Below, piece by piece: positions 24,501-38,000 of a stretch of 64,000 nucleotides of DNA; position 1 is the stretch's first letter; each line of letters begins with the position of its first letter. Position numbers and translations under genes: made by a program. Source of the DNA: Atrina japonica (Eukaryota > Mollusca > Bivalvia > Pterioida > Pinnidae); contig BROG01000075.1 of assembly GCA_030159075.1 (NCBI GenBank), forward strand, positions 186,001 through 250,000, written 5' to 3'. The notes under the pieces are model-generated. The model made no database searches and was not told where the DNA came from. It saw nothing but the letters and a program-made list of their open reading frames with translations.

Positions 24501-27500
24501 ATCGATGCATCGGAAGTCGTACAACTCGGTAAACGGTAAATAGTTTTGAGGTCTATATTGATGGTGTTTAACATTGGCGTGAAATAGACACGCCAATACG
24601 CTATACATGAAACACCTCTGATCCTTGTTTTGAACGTTGATGACGGCCTGTTTTTTCGCGATCTGCTCGGGTAACTTAAAATAGGAGGCTCCCAGGGGCG
24701 GTTGGTATTTGGCAATATTCAAATAGATCATTTGAGCGTCGTCGATGACCCACCCTGACCCCGCCTGAACGGTTTTATCGAGAGAATCCATCAACTCTTC
24801 GATCATGCTCTTAAACACGTCTTCGATCTCGTCTTCTCTCATGATCGCGTGTTGTCGAGTTTTGTGGAGTTGCGTGATGACTTGCGAGCCGACCTCTATG
24901 TCTCGCTTGAATCGCTGTTCCACTTGAAGTTGGATCTTGATGGGACCTTTTCTCAGTTCGTCGGTCATCTTAGAGATGAAGTCGTCTTTAAAATACTCCA
25001 ACAACGCTCGGAGATTGGCTCGATGGATATGTTGACGGACGTCTTTTTTATAGCTGGTATAGAAGTGTTGGAAACTATTACCCAAATCGAGCTCGCGACG
25101 TCGCCTTCGTTTTCGGTCGATTTGGGCGACGCCTTCCCGGAGTTCATCGTTCAACGTCCGTCGTAAATTTTCTCTGACGTTTCGCTTTTCTTCAACCCGG
25201 GTAACACCTTTGGGAAGATCCTCCTGTAGAATTTTTTTATATTGAGATCTAATTCTCTTGCGTTGCATCCCGGAAGAAGCGTCCCCAAGTTCGTCCTTCA
25301 ACGTCCACGCTATACATGAAACACCTCTGATCCTTGTTTTGAACGTTGATGACGGCCTGTTTTTTTCGCGATCTGCTCGGGTAACTTAAAATAGGAGGCT
25401 CCCAGGGGCGGTTGGTATTTGGCAATATTCAAATAGATCATTTGAGCGTCGTCGATGACCCACCCTGACCCCGCCTGAACGGTTTTATCGAGAGAATCCA
25501 TCAACTCTTCGATCATGCTCTTAAACACGTCTTCGATTCGTCTTCTCTCATGATCGCGTGTTGTCGAGTTTTGTGGAGTTGCGTGATGACTTGCGAGCCG
25601 ACCTCTATGTCTCGCTTGAATCGCTGTTCCACTTGAAGTTGGATCTTGATGGGACCTTTTCTCAGTTCGTCGGTCATCTTAGAGATGAAGTCGTCTTTAA
25701 AATACTCCAACAACGCTCGGAGATTGGCTCGATGGATATGTTGACGGACGTCTTTTTTATAGCTGGTATAGAAGTGTTGGAAACTATTACCCAAATCGAG
25801 CTCGCGACGTCGCCTTCGTTTTCGGTCGATTTGCCTTCCCGGAGTTCATCGTTCAACGTCCGTCGTAAATTTTCTCTGACGTTTCGCTTTTCTTCAACCC
25901 GGGTAACACCTTTGGGAAGATCCTCCTGTAGAATTTTTTTATATTGAGATCTAATTCTCTTGCGTTGCATCCCGGAAGAAGCGTCCCCGAGTTCGTCCTT
26001 CAACGTCCGTCGTAACTTGCGTCTGACGGTCTCTTTCGTCTGCTCTTCCGTCGACGAGCCCGTCACGTAGTCCCAAACGGTTTCGGTGACTTTCTTATAT
26101 CCCCATTTACCAGCATTGTATAAACGCTTTATACCTCTCAAGACGTTCATTGCTTTTTTTTTTTATTATGCATACCTTTTTCTTTAAGCGATGATCAAAA
26201 TTGCCCGAAATGACATAGACCCCAGACCGCGGGGGAAACGATCGGAACTCGCGACTATTAATAGACTAGTGGAGGAGGCGGAGACGGCTAGGGGAATTCC
26301 CCGTTTTTCTATTTTTAGCAGGTTTTAGGGGGGTTTGGGGTCATTGAGTGCAAAGTGGCCTCGGACTGTCATTTCATCACACACACACCAGTCATAAATC
26401 ATATTCCCATTGATTTACATTTCAACCTACTTTAAATCATAATTATAAATGATAATACATAGGTATACCTACGGAGAGGGCGGTAGCATTCATTAACAGT
26501 TTTACACATTTAGTTGATCCCATTGGGGATTCTGTCGTGTTGCCCCCATGCTGGGGGCAACACAACAGATTCCCCAAAGGGATTAATGTTCAGTGTTTTT
26601 ATCACGCAAATGTCCAGTTGCATAACAGGTTGTTAGCATTAACGTGAAGTTAACCAATGTTAAACCAATGGGCTAACAGTACGTTAAATTTAACGATGTA
26701 TTGTGCAACCGGGTCCAGGTCATTCACTCATTGTTTTGAATAAAATACTGAGTGGTTAACTGCTTTCTTGGTGTTAATACGTAATAGAATCTATGTGGTA
26801 TTTATTAATATTAGTCATGAATTAAATGCAACATTATGTATTTCTCCTATATATTTTACTCTATCCCAGAGTATCCATCACTTTATGCAGTTCACATTAC
26901 CCGAATAATGGATACGCTTTGTGATTGGGTTCAATGTGCAATGCACTTTGAGGAATGACTTTGCAATTCCGACATTTTGTTTATGTCTCATGCAAATTCC
27001 CGATGTGAGCAGAATTTTTACCTTTAGTAGATAATAATGATTTAATAATAATCAAGAAAAAGAAGAAAAAAAAAAAATACCATTTAAATCAATTTATTTG
27101 TCCAATTTGTATCATCTTTGTATCATCTCAAAAACATTTTACAATGATGTACTGGCATCTTTAGGTTTACTCATTTGATAGTAGACATCACATGTTAATC
27201 ATTTGACAGTAGATCAATCTCAATATTTGTGTTTTCAAAAATGAAACAACACATCTTTTTATCATTTTTACAGTGTTGATGTGACACATATAGTAACAGA
27301 GTTTGAGACTTGGGAACAAGCTGCTAGTGTCATGAAACTTACAGATGATTCACTTTTAAGCGGAATAGAAATGCTTGGGATCAAATGGTTTACTGATAGT
27401 ATGAGGGCAAAGAAACCAGTAGACATAGAAGAAAATCACCGACTGAAATCCAAACAGAAAAATATTAAGGTTGTGTAATAATGTGTATATAACTTCTGTT

Positions 27501-30500
27501 TTATAATTCTTCAATGCTAATGAGGTTTTAATGTTCTTTTTTAAAATACATTTTTCATAATTAAATCAATGTTGTTAGTTTGTTTTGATCAATTTACATC
27601 ATACATTTAATACTTTTTACCTTTCCAGGCCCTTCAATTTAATTCTTTATGATGCTTTTATTTACTTTTATTTCAGGTGTGTTTGTAATTAATGTATGTC
27701 ATTAATGGGGGAGTCCAGTTGCCTCCCCTTGTTAGATTACCTTGCCCAAAGGGCCAAGTGAGCTATTACTGTGGGTCAGTGTTTACCGTTCATTATCTAT
27801 CATTATCTGTCTGTTAACTTTTCCATTTAAACAATTTTTCTCAAGAACTAATTACAGATATTAATCAGATTTGGTAGGGAGCTTGGTCCCATGGATGAAC
27901 TTCATGTTTGTGAACAGAAAAGGGGGATTGTACCCTTAGGGGCTCTAAAAAGGGTCAAAATCTTCTCATAAACCACTGATCAGTTTTCTTTCAAATTTGG
28001 TATACATTATTTTTATGTCAATATCTATAAATTAAAGTTTTCAAATGAAATTGAAATCTATCAATAAATGAGCTTTCATTGTGTGTTTCAAAGAACATAT
28101 GGTTTGGTTGAATACAAATGGCTTATTAATTCAGCCATTTTATTTTATCAATGCATAGTTGCATAATTGACCTTATTTGCCATGTGACCACCAGCACCTT
28201 AAGGCCTGTGATCTGTATAAGTGACCACTATAGATGGATTCCATACTTAATTTGTCAAATCCAGTTTTTATTATTTTTTTTGCATGATTAATTCCCCATA
28301 CATGTAGATATTTTTTTTACTTTTTCTGTTAAGCCTGCTTTTATATTACCTATATGTATATGTATTGACACACATGTATACTGGAACTTAATCTAGTGTT
28401 TATTCATTTTCAAATAAGCCTGATTTTAATTTTCCTATATCATTTGATATCATTACATAACAATTGTATATTTCTTTTTTTTGCAGAACACTGAAAATGA
28501 GGATCTGGAACTGAAGTCTGGAATTGCAGAATGGTCTTGTTTGAGGTCTACACCTCTGAATCATTTTAATACCAAATTCTGTGTAAGTCCAAGGATTTGC
28601 CAAAATGTTGTAGAATGAACAACATTACTCATTAAAGCTGTCATCTCAACTTTTAAACAAATTAAATTTAATAAAAAAAAATAATAATAAAGATTCTGAA
28701 AAATCCCCAGTGTTTTACTTCCATTTGTCATCATATTTGTTCTGTTTTCTGAAAAGAAACTAGCACTCACAACTGATATAAAAGGTGAATTCATGAAACA
28801 CCTGTTGTCATTTCACACCTATACTCTCAGACAGAGCGACACATATTTTTTTAATTTAATTTGATTTGTTTAAAACTTGAGATGACAGCTTTACTATATG
28901 ATAGATATTCCTAAAGGGAAATAAAATAGACTTTTGACGATCTGGTCTTCTTCAACTTAATTGTAATATGGATACTTATTATTCTTATCTCTGAAAGAAA
29001 GTCAGGCGGTAAAAAGTCTAAAGAAAAAGAAAAAACTGTAAACTACTACTGAAGAATATTAGCTTCAGCATTTGAAAAAATGACCTAGAAAAATATAGGG
29101 GTATATTTCTAAAGCTTTATAGAAACTGATTCACTTGTGTTGAATTAAGTTAAAGGTGCATAAGCTGAGTTTACCCCCCCCCAAAATATTGTGATTTTGT
29201 TCTACTTTGTACTACTTTTCCTACTTGTACATGTACAATAACAAATAAGAGCTATACACAGGCCTAAAAAATCTTATATTTCTATATTTTTTGTGAAAAT
29301 AGTTAGGTTGATTTAATCAATTGCAATTGAAAAAAATGCCAAAGCTGGGTTTCTCGAGCAATATTCACAAAATATATAGGAATTTAAGAATTTTATGCCT
29401 GTGTATATCTCTTTTTTGTTATTACATTTCAATATAAGTATTAAAAGGGGGGTTAAAAAAGAAAAACAGCTAATGCCCCATTAATATAATGGTTTTTTTT
29501 TTTGGTTAAACACCAAAGTAACATGAAGGTCAATTATAACAAGGTTGAAATTCCATCTGTCATTTTAGAATGCATTAGAGACACTACAGAGGTATGCTGA
29601 AATGAGGGATGGTGATTCAGATTACTCTAGAGCTCTAGCATTCCGCAGAGCTTCATGTGTACTGAAAAGTTTGCCATACATTCTGACCAACATAAAGCAA
29701 ATTAGTGGAGCAAAAGATATTGGAAAACATGTAGAAAAGGTTTTAAAGGTAAATAAAGAAGCATTTTGTCTTCAGTTGTTTGTTGTATCGACATGTTTCA
29801 GGGTTTCCATTAGAAGTTGAGGATCATTGTCAGTTGAATCCTCTACCGCTAGACCACCCCAAACAGTTGATCATTTAGTCACATAATTTAAAGTTCCTTT
29901 TAGTGACACATGAAAAAATATAGATCTAATTCTCTCTATTTTTCTTGGAGAGGGGTTGGGGATGTTGGGGGTGGATGGTTAGCATAGATTTAGTGTTTGG
30001 GAGATGATTTGATTGTTATTCTGATCATATAGACATTTTTAATAAGCTAGTGTAAAGATGAAGTCCAAGAGACTCTTATTTTCATCCAATTGCATCACTG
30101 ACTGGGTTTGAGAATGCCTAAATCAAACTATAACTACACCCTCAGTTAATTATACACCCCAAAACTATAACTACACCCTTAGTTAATTATACACCCTAAA
30201 CTATAACTACACCCTCAGTTAATTATACACCCCAAAACTATAACTACACCCTCAGTTAATTATACACCCCAAAACTATAACTACACCCTCAGTTAATTAT
30301 ACACCCCAAACTATAACTACACCCTCGGTTAATTATACGCCCCAAACTATAACTACACCCTCAGTTAATTATACACCCCAAACTATAACTACACCCTCAG
30401 TTAATTATACACCCCAAACTATAACTACACCCTCGGTTAATTATACGCCCCCAAACTGTAACTACACCATCTTTCAATTGTGATTTTTAGGTGATATTGT

Positions 30501-31982
30501 TTAATGTTTTGTTTATATAGTGACAGACAGATGAAATTAAGTTATCCCACCCACCTGAAACTGACCTCCTGTCAATCAACATGTGCTATCAACAATGTCA
30601 TTGGTAGAATGTGTTACACATGTACATAATCTATGTGACCAACTCCAAATTGACTCTTTGATAAACATTAATGAAAGTCAAAATGACCCCAGCAATGAAT
30701 TCATCTACCCTAAAAATCAAGCTGTAGTGGAATTTCAGGGGTCAAAATCCAGGACAACGAGTGATATGGAAACCCTTATATTTATTTATTAAATGCTGTC
30801 ACACAATCTTTCAGTATAAAAAGTTATATGCTTTAGAAGACCAACATACCAGCATTTTTTAATACAGTTTTTTGTATTCCATAAAGACTTATTCTTGTAA
30901 AATTTGAACTTTTTAATCATTTCTTAAGAGTTGTAAGGAAATTTGTTGTAGTTGTATTTTTGTAATTAAAATTGAATTTTTCTTCAGGAAATGCTTGAAG
31001 ATGGGTACAGCTCTGAAGTGCAAGATATAATTCAGGATCCATGGTTCAGGAAAATGGAAGTATGTGGATTGTTTCATTTTACAATATATGGCAATATCTA
31101 ATTATTCATACCCCTTATAAGCTCACCTGGCACAAAGGGCAAAGTGAGGTATTGCTATGGCCAAATGTCCATTGTCACACTGTATATCATCTTTTGTCAC
31201 CTGTCTACGGAAGCTTATTAGGCTCACCTACATGTACCAAAATATTTTTCTTGAGAGTGAAAATATTTTATCTGGTGGCTGCCACTTAATTATCTGGTGG
31301 GTGCCACATTCTTATCTGGTGGCCACCACTTATTTACCTGCCACATAATTATCTGACAGGCGCCACTTAATTGAAGTCTGACTTGAGGCTGAGATCGTTT
31401 CATGATGTGGGGCCCTGGGCTGACTTTTAAAGTCTATTCTAGTCTAAACTTGAAACTTTAATAACGAAATAATCATCGTAACTATACCAAACCTTACACA
31501 CGTTTAGAGATTGGATAGACCTAGCTAATCACACTCTATTACGCGCAGCAGGTGATAATGCTTGAAATAACCACACTCTATGACACGCAGTGGGTGATAA
31601 TACATAAAGAATAATACATGGCAAAATCTGTATTGCATATCATATCAACCCGAGACTCCAATATCAGCCCGAGGGTTGAAATGTCACAGATTTTGTCATG
31701 TTTTGTTGTTTTTATCATATATTTAAAATTTTACTGGTAAATAGACAAATATCAAATGTCAACGATAAAAATTAATTTCTGTGTTATATTCACGACTTGA
31801 GTCCCTCAATGGAAATTCCTATGCAGGAAGATTATGGAGTATGCCTACATAAATTGTCTACACAACTTAAAATTAGCCTTCCTCAATATACTTTGCAGAC
31901 ATAATTTGTTTCATCAGTTTTAATAGATATTAAAAGAACAGTATTAAAAGTATTTGCTGAACAAAACAACGGATCTCTCTCT

Positions 31983-32013
<31 letters not shown>

Positions 32014-35000
32014 GTCTCCTTAAATACCTGGCGGCTGCCATATAGGTATGTGGCAACCGCCAGTTAATTATATGTTGGTCGCCACACAAGAAAGTGGTGG
32101 CCGCCAGATAATTAAGTGGTGGCTGCCAGATAAAATATTTTCACTCTCAAGAAAAATACTTTTGCAGATAATTTTTTGGCAGCCGCCAGATACATGTAAC
32201 TAAGTAGCAGCTGCCAGATAAAATATTTTCTGTCTCAAGAAAAATATTTTGGTAGGTGAGCCTAATATGCTTCCATACCTGTCCAATAACTTTTACATTT
32301 AAACAACTTTCTCTCAAGAACCACTGGATAGATTTCAAGAAATATTGACAGGTAGCTTTCTCCTAGGAAGGGTCTTAAAGTGAACAAAAAGGGGCTAGTA
32401 TCCATAGGAGTGCAAAAAGGGGTCAAAACATGGTACATCTTTAAAATCTTCTTCTCAACCAATGCTAAGATTTTTATTTTTAAATGTATTAATTCCCATA
32501 AATATGTGTATGCACAATAAATACTTAAAAGCAGATATGCATGACATAAAAAACATGTACTTGAAAACATATCTAATCATTTCATAATGTTATATACATT
32601 TAATACATACACTTGAGATGCATTTTTAGCTCACCTCACAAAGTGAAGGGGAGCTTATGCTATACCCCTGGCGTTCACATCGGCACTGATTTTTTGTAAC
32701 CAAAAGTGCTAGAATGACAAAACTTGTAAGCATGATACATCTAGTTGTGAGCATCAGATGCGGATTGCTGATGCTGCAATGACTTATGATCCACATCTGA
32801 ATGACCACGTTGAAAACTTTTATACATTGTAGTTCAGTGATCATGTTTAGAAGATTTGATTTCAGCATTATCTCGGAAAGTAGAAAGGCTAGACTTCCCA
32901 ATCTTTCACAGATGATGCATCTGGTGATGCACATTGGCTTGCAGTTTGAAGATTTGGCATCTGACCTACATTTCACCGTTGAGTGACCACGTTAAGAAGA
33001 TCTGATTTGGGTATTATCTCGGAAAGTAGAAGGCTAGACTTGCCAATCTTACACAGATGATGCATCTGGTGATGCTCATTAGCTTGCGTTGATGATGGCT
33101 AATATTGTCTATTGTCTGTTTGATGGTGTGCTTGTTTGCAGCTTTTTGGTTTCCCTACCATAATTTGAGTTATTTTCCCCATATTCTATACCAAATGTTG
33201 CTTAATATCGCTTGTCTCTTTTCTTATCGTCAGTATATGTGCAAGGTGACAGCCACAAAAAAGTTTGTTTTGTCAAACAATAAAGCAAAATAAAAATGCA
33301 AAAGGAAAGTAAATAAAGCTAAATTAATTATATTTGAGTATTTTTTTTTATTTCGTAAATGTATTGGCAAATAAACATCACAAACAATTTAATAAGAACA
33401 TCCCATGCTGCTTTCCAGATCACTGAAGTGACACTATCATTATATATTAAGAAAGGAAAGTCTAAAAATGAATTATACAAAATAATAAAAAATAATGGGA
33501 TTTTTGTGAAGATTTTTATTTCTTGTATGTACTAAAAACGATGCAAGAAACATATTTATTCAGCACTAATCATATAATCACAATGATTAAATGATGTTGT
33601 ACAAAAAATTAACTTCAAGATCACTGGTCAGTTTCACATTGAAACTAAACATCGACACCATGTTTTAACATCAACATTAGCGGTTTTTTGACTTTTATGA
33701 TCTTGAGTTATCAGGTCTTTTTATAGTAAGATATAGAAGGAGAATTGCCGGGACCGACATTTGATCGCAAGATAACCGGGTAAATTGAGATTACCAATCT
33801 CGACATAACAGGGTTTGACTGTATAGGATGAGATCAATAATGGCCGACATTCATCAATATACTAAATACTAAAATTCCAGAATTTTTGGCAGAACTTTGT
33901 TTTCGTGAAACATTGGAATAAAATTTATTTGTGAGATATTTTCAGGATTTTGAATGTCCATTTCATCACACTTTTATCGTACTTCATTGCAAAAGAAGTC
34001 CTCCGTAAACCCATGTTCTGATGTGAATTACCAATAGATATCAATTATTTTCTAAAACTTATTTTCTTTTATGTTTTTTTTAACTAAAAACAAGCCCAAG
34101 AACATTTCATTTTGCCTTTCAGTTAAACTTAAAACATCAGGTCTGAAAATTCAGTGAAAATTTTATTTTCATGAAGAAGAGCTCTTGTGAAATTACATGT
34201 GAATAAAATTATGGCGAATAAAACCACATTTACAGTATGCCAATATTATGGGACTTCAAAATCTTTCTGAATGATGTAGTTCCAAGCTGTTTCACAAACA
34301 CATCTAGTTGTTTATTGTATTGTGTTTCTTTCAACTCAGTTATTTACAGGCGTATTTGGAGTAGGACCTTCTACAGCTAAAAAATGGATAGAATTAGATT
34401 GGAAATCAATTGATGATGCCTGTAGAAGTTATGAGGGTAAAGATTGGAGGATTCAGTGGGGTGAGATTCTTTGGTTATATGGCAATTTTTATTTCCTATT
34501 GATAGATCTTTTGATAAATTTTTAGATCACCTTTATGAAATTGAAGGTTAGGGGGGCTGAGGTTAGCTTAACTCTATGTCTTCTGATCATACAACATCTT
34601 AACTTCTACTCATAGATACTGATTTAAAGTAATATTTAAGTTTTTGTTTTGTAAACTGTAAGTTTTTTTGTTAATATTCTGTGTTATTATTTATCAAGTG
34701 TAGTGACGATCAAATCCTTCAGAATCTTAAACATGTTAAAATCTTCCATTGGAAAACAGCTTCATATATTACACTTAGTGTTCAAACATATGACATTTGT
34801 ATTTGGACAAACAGATCTGTAGACTACTTACCCTGCAGGGCAAGTGGCATTTGTATTTAGACATGTAGATTTCTAGACTACTCTTCCTGCTGGGTAAGTG
34901 GCATTTGCATTCAGACAAGGCTACTTACCCTGCTGGGTAAGTGTCTTTTGTATTCAGACAAGTAGATTTCTAGGCTACTTACCCTGCAGGGCAAGTGGCA

Positions 35001-38000
35001 TTTGTATTCAGACAAGTAGATTTGTAGAGTTCTTGCCCTGCAGGGCAAGTGACATTTGTATTCAGACAAGTAGATTTGTAGAATTCTTGCTGTGCAAGGC
35101 AAATTGCATTTGTATTCATACAAGTATATTTGTAGAGTTCTTGCCCTGCAAGTTGAGTGATTGATATTTCATTTACATTCCTTTGCTTTAAGGTTTGTCT
35201 TTCCATGATGACCTGCAAAACCCAGTGACTAGAAGTGAGGCAGAAAGTTTTACAACATTTATAAGGGGAGAAGCAGAGAAGATATTACCTGGATCTATTA
35301 TGGAATTGACAGGGGGCTTCAGAAGGTAATTACTCATCTGAGTCATGTGACTTACTGCAATCCATTTCTGTTTGTGACAGTGTATCATACATAAACATTT
35401 GATCATTTACAACCATGGGGCCACATTTATCAAATGTGATGTGAAGAATCCCTACTGCCTATAGTAAGAGTCACATGTAATTCAAGTTGCTGCCTTGGTC
35501 AGGAGTCTTGAAGAAATGACAGGAACTAACTGTAACACCATTTTGTCATCCTGTATATGCAATAACATGTAGGTTAAACTATACACAGTGAAAAATAGAC
35601 TACATTTAGGTAGATTATATTTATCCAAATAAAAATAATATGAAGTTGAATTTTATATTTATGACAAAAACTTGAAACCATGAATATATCACATGATTAT
35701 GTCATGCCAGAAATACAAAGTTGAATCCACAAAAATATCATACAATAATTGTGGTGCATTTCAGGTCATAATCTATGTAGATGTATCAAGTGTACCCAAC
35801 TGTCACAAATAATTCTGTTTTGTTGTTGTACCCAACTGTCACAAATTATTCCATTTTGTTGTTGTACCCAACTGTCACAAATAATTCCATTTTGTTGTTG
35901 GACCCAACTGTCACAAATAATTCTACTTTTGTTGTTGTACCAAGCTGTCACAAATAATTCCATTTTGTTGTTGTACCCAGCTGGAACAAATAATTCCATT
36001 TTGTTGTTGTACCCAACTGTCACAAATAATTTCATTTTGTTGTTGTACCCAACTGTCACAAATAATTCCATTTTGTGGCTGTACCCAACTGTCACAAATA
36101 ATTCTATTTTGTTGTTGTACCCAACTGTCAGAAATAATTATACTTTTGTTGTTGTACCCAGCTGGAACAAATAATTCAAATAATTCTTTTTTTAGCATTT
36201 TTCCTTGGTTTTTCAGTTGGGGAAAATTGATATTCTATTGCCAAAAACAGATATATTTTGCGTCATTTAAAAAATGTTCTGTATTTCATTTCTGAAATAA
36301 AATTAAGAGTTACTTCAAAGTAGTATTTCATTTCTGAAATTTTGTTACTAATTATTTTTTTTATCTCTTCCATTAGTCAAATACTTGTTGTCCCCTGTTC
36401 ACCACAGGCAGGTGGGAGCAGAATTTAGTATAAAATAAATCTTAAACTTTTAAAACTGATTTAAATAATAATCAAAATTATTATGTTTCCGACGATTTAA
36501 TTGGTTAACAATCCAGAAAACATTTGAGTCATACATCAATAACCTGAATGCTCATTAAGCCACGCCCCTGGATGGCGCTACTTTTTGTTTACATGTCGGC
36601 CATTATGCAATATACAAATGTGTATTACGTCATGCAAGAATAAATCATCATAGTGAAAGTGGTCATAATTTACAGTCGTGAATGCACCATACAACACCCT
36701 TTCTTCCATTTCAACTGGCAATGTTGCATCAAGGTTCAAGTGCATTAGTATCATTAAATTCCAGTACATTTACTATCCACACTACTGCAGTTAGGCTTTT
36801 TTGCCCTGCAACAGCTATGTCTTCTAGCAACGGATATATCAACATTTCGGTATCATTGAATTCCACTAACACTCTCACCATGGGATTGAATTCAAATTCT
36901 GTGCACAGTCTTCATTCAGGTCATTTCCTAATGAACCAGAGAAAATATAGAATCAATGCTTAATTATAAATTTGTAAGTGAGCAGATACTCAAAACTTTA
37001 CACCCAAACCAATTGTTGAATACATTATTGTGTAGGATAAAACATGTTTGTTCTGAGCCGACTGGAGTTATATTAGGAATAATGTTGATAGTGAGAGTAT
37101 ACAACTAATGATTGGAAACAATCTATCACAGAAAACCTTATACTTTGCCTTGAGGTTTACAGTACAGTCTTTTGTCTTTTTGAAATGCTTTGAAACTAAA
37201 TCTTCTCAGAAATGCAAACAGACATGATGACGATGATGATGATGATGATGATGATATCGTATAACTACTGTAAACATAGTACTACATAATCACTTTAAAT
37301 ATGAGTAAAAACATAAATTTATTGTATGATTTTAATTTATAATCCTCAGAGGTAAACCAATTGGTCATGATATAGACATACTATTTTCACATCAAGAAGA
37401 AGGAAGGGAACTGGGTTTTCTTACGAATCTTGTACAAAAATTGGAGTCAAGCGGACTTATACTTTATGGGAAGTTGGAAAAGAGTTCTTACACTGAAGAG
37501 GTACTGACAAAGGATTTTAAATTGTCAATGAGAGGACAATTGGACCATTTTGAGAAATGGATTGGTATAATAAAGTTTCCAAAATCTGGTAAATCATTCA
37601 AAGATATTTGTGACACATTTACTCCTTATCATTCACCAGAACCAGGAAAAGATCTGAATAGTCTGGATGACTATGAGCCAGCTCAAAAAAAACATAAAAT
37701 GTCTGATGAATTCTCTCCCAATCATCTTTCCAAGCAGTCTCGTGATTGGATGGCTCGGAGAGTTGATTTGATTCTGTGTCCGTACAGTCAGTACTACTTT
37801 GCTCTTGTTGGATGGACAGGAAGTAAGCAGTTTAATAGGGACCTTCGACTCTATTCAGCTAAGAAGCACAACATGAAGTTGACTAGTCATGGGATTTACG
37901 ATCATATAAAGGTTTGTAGTTGTTTTTGCTTTTTTTTCAATTGGTGTTTTATCACCACATTCAACGTTATAGTTATACACATACAGCTTATTTCTAATGG

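Larger units (their letters stand above)
11648..26384. mobile_element. Polinton/Maverick (adintovirus-like) element, 14.7 kb
   Basis: A self-synthesising, virus-like DNA element bounded by TIRs of about 165 bp. It encodes the diagnostic set of a DDE integrase, a protein-primed type family B polymerase, a FtsK/HerA-type packaging ATPase and a double-jelly-roll-type major capsid protein, plus about a dozen smaller proteins. It lies in intron 1 of a host Pol X gene. It is clearly richer in GC and CpG than the host sequence. I recognise no adenain-like protease and no convincing penton. Breaks: nonsense codon and frameshift in the capsid gene, frameshifts in four or five other genes, and a 709-bp tandem duplication in PolB. 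The gene set suggests a recent endogenous insertion that is not intact as sequenced. Confidence 0.96.

Noticed and set aside
35749..36174. 141-codon Cys/Leu-rich repeat protein
   Set aside because: It is a product of the 36-bp minisatellite in a Pol X intron.
36682..36963. 93-codon Ser/Thr-rich open frame
   Set aside because: It lies in Pol X intron 7, has no domain and shows no splice sites that fit neighbouring phases.
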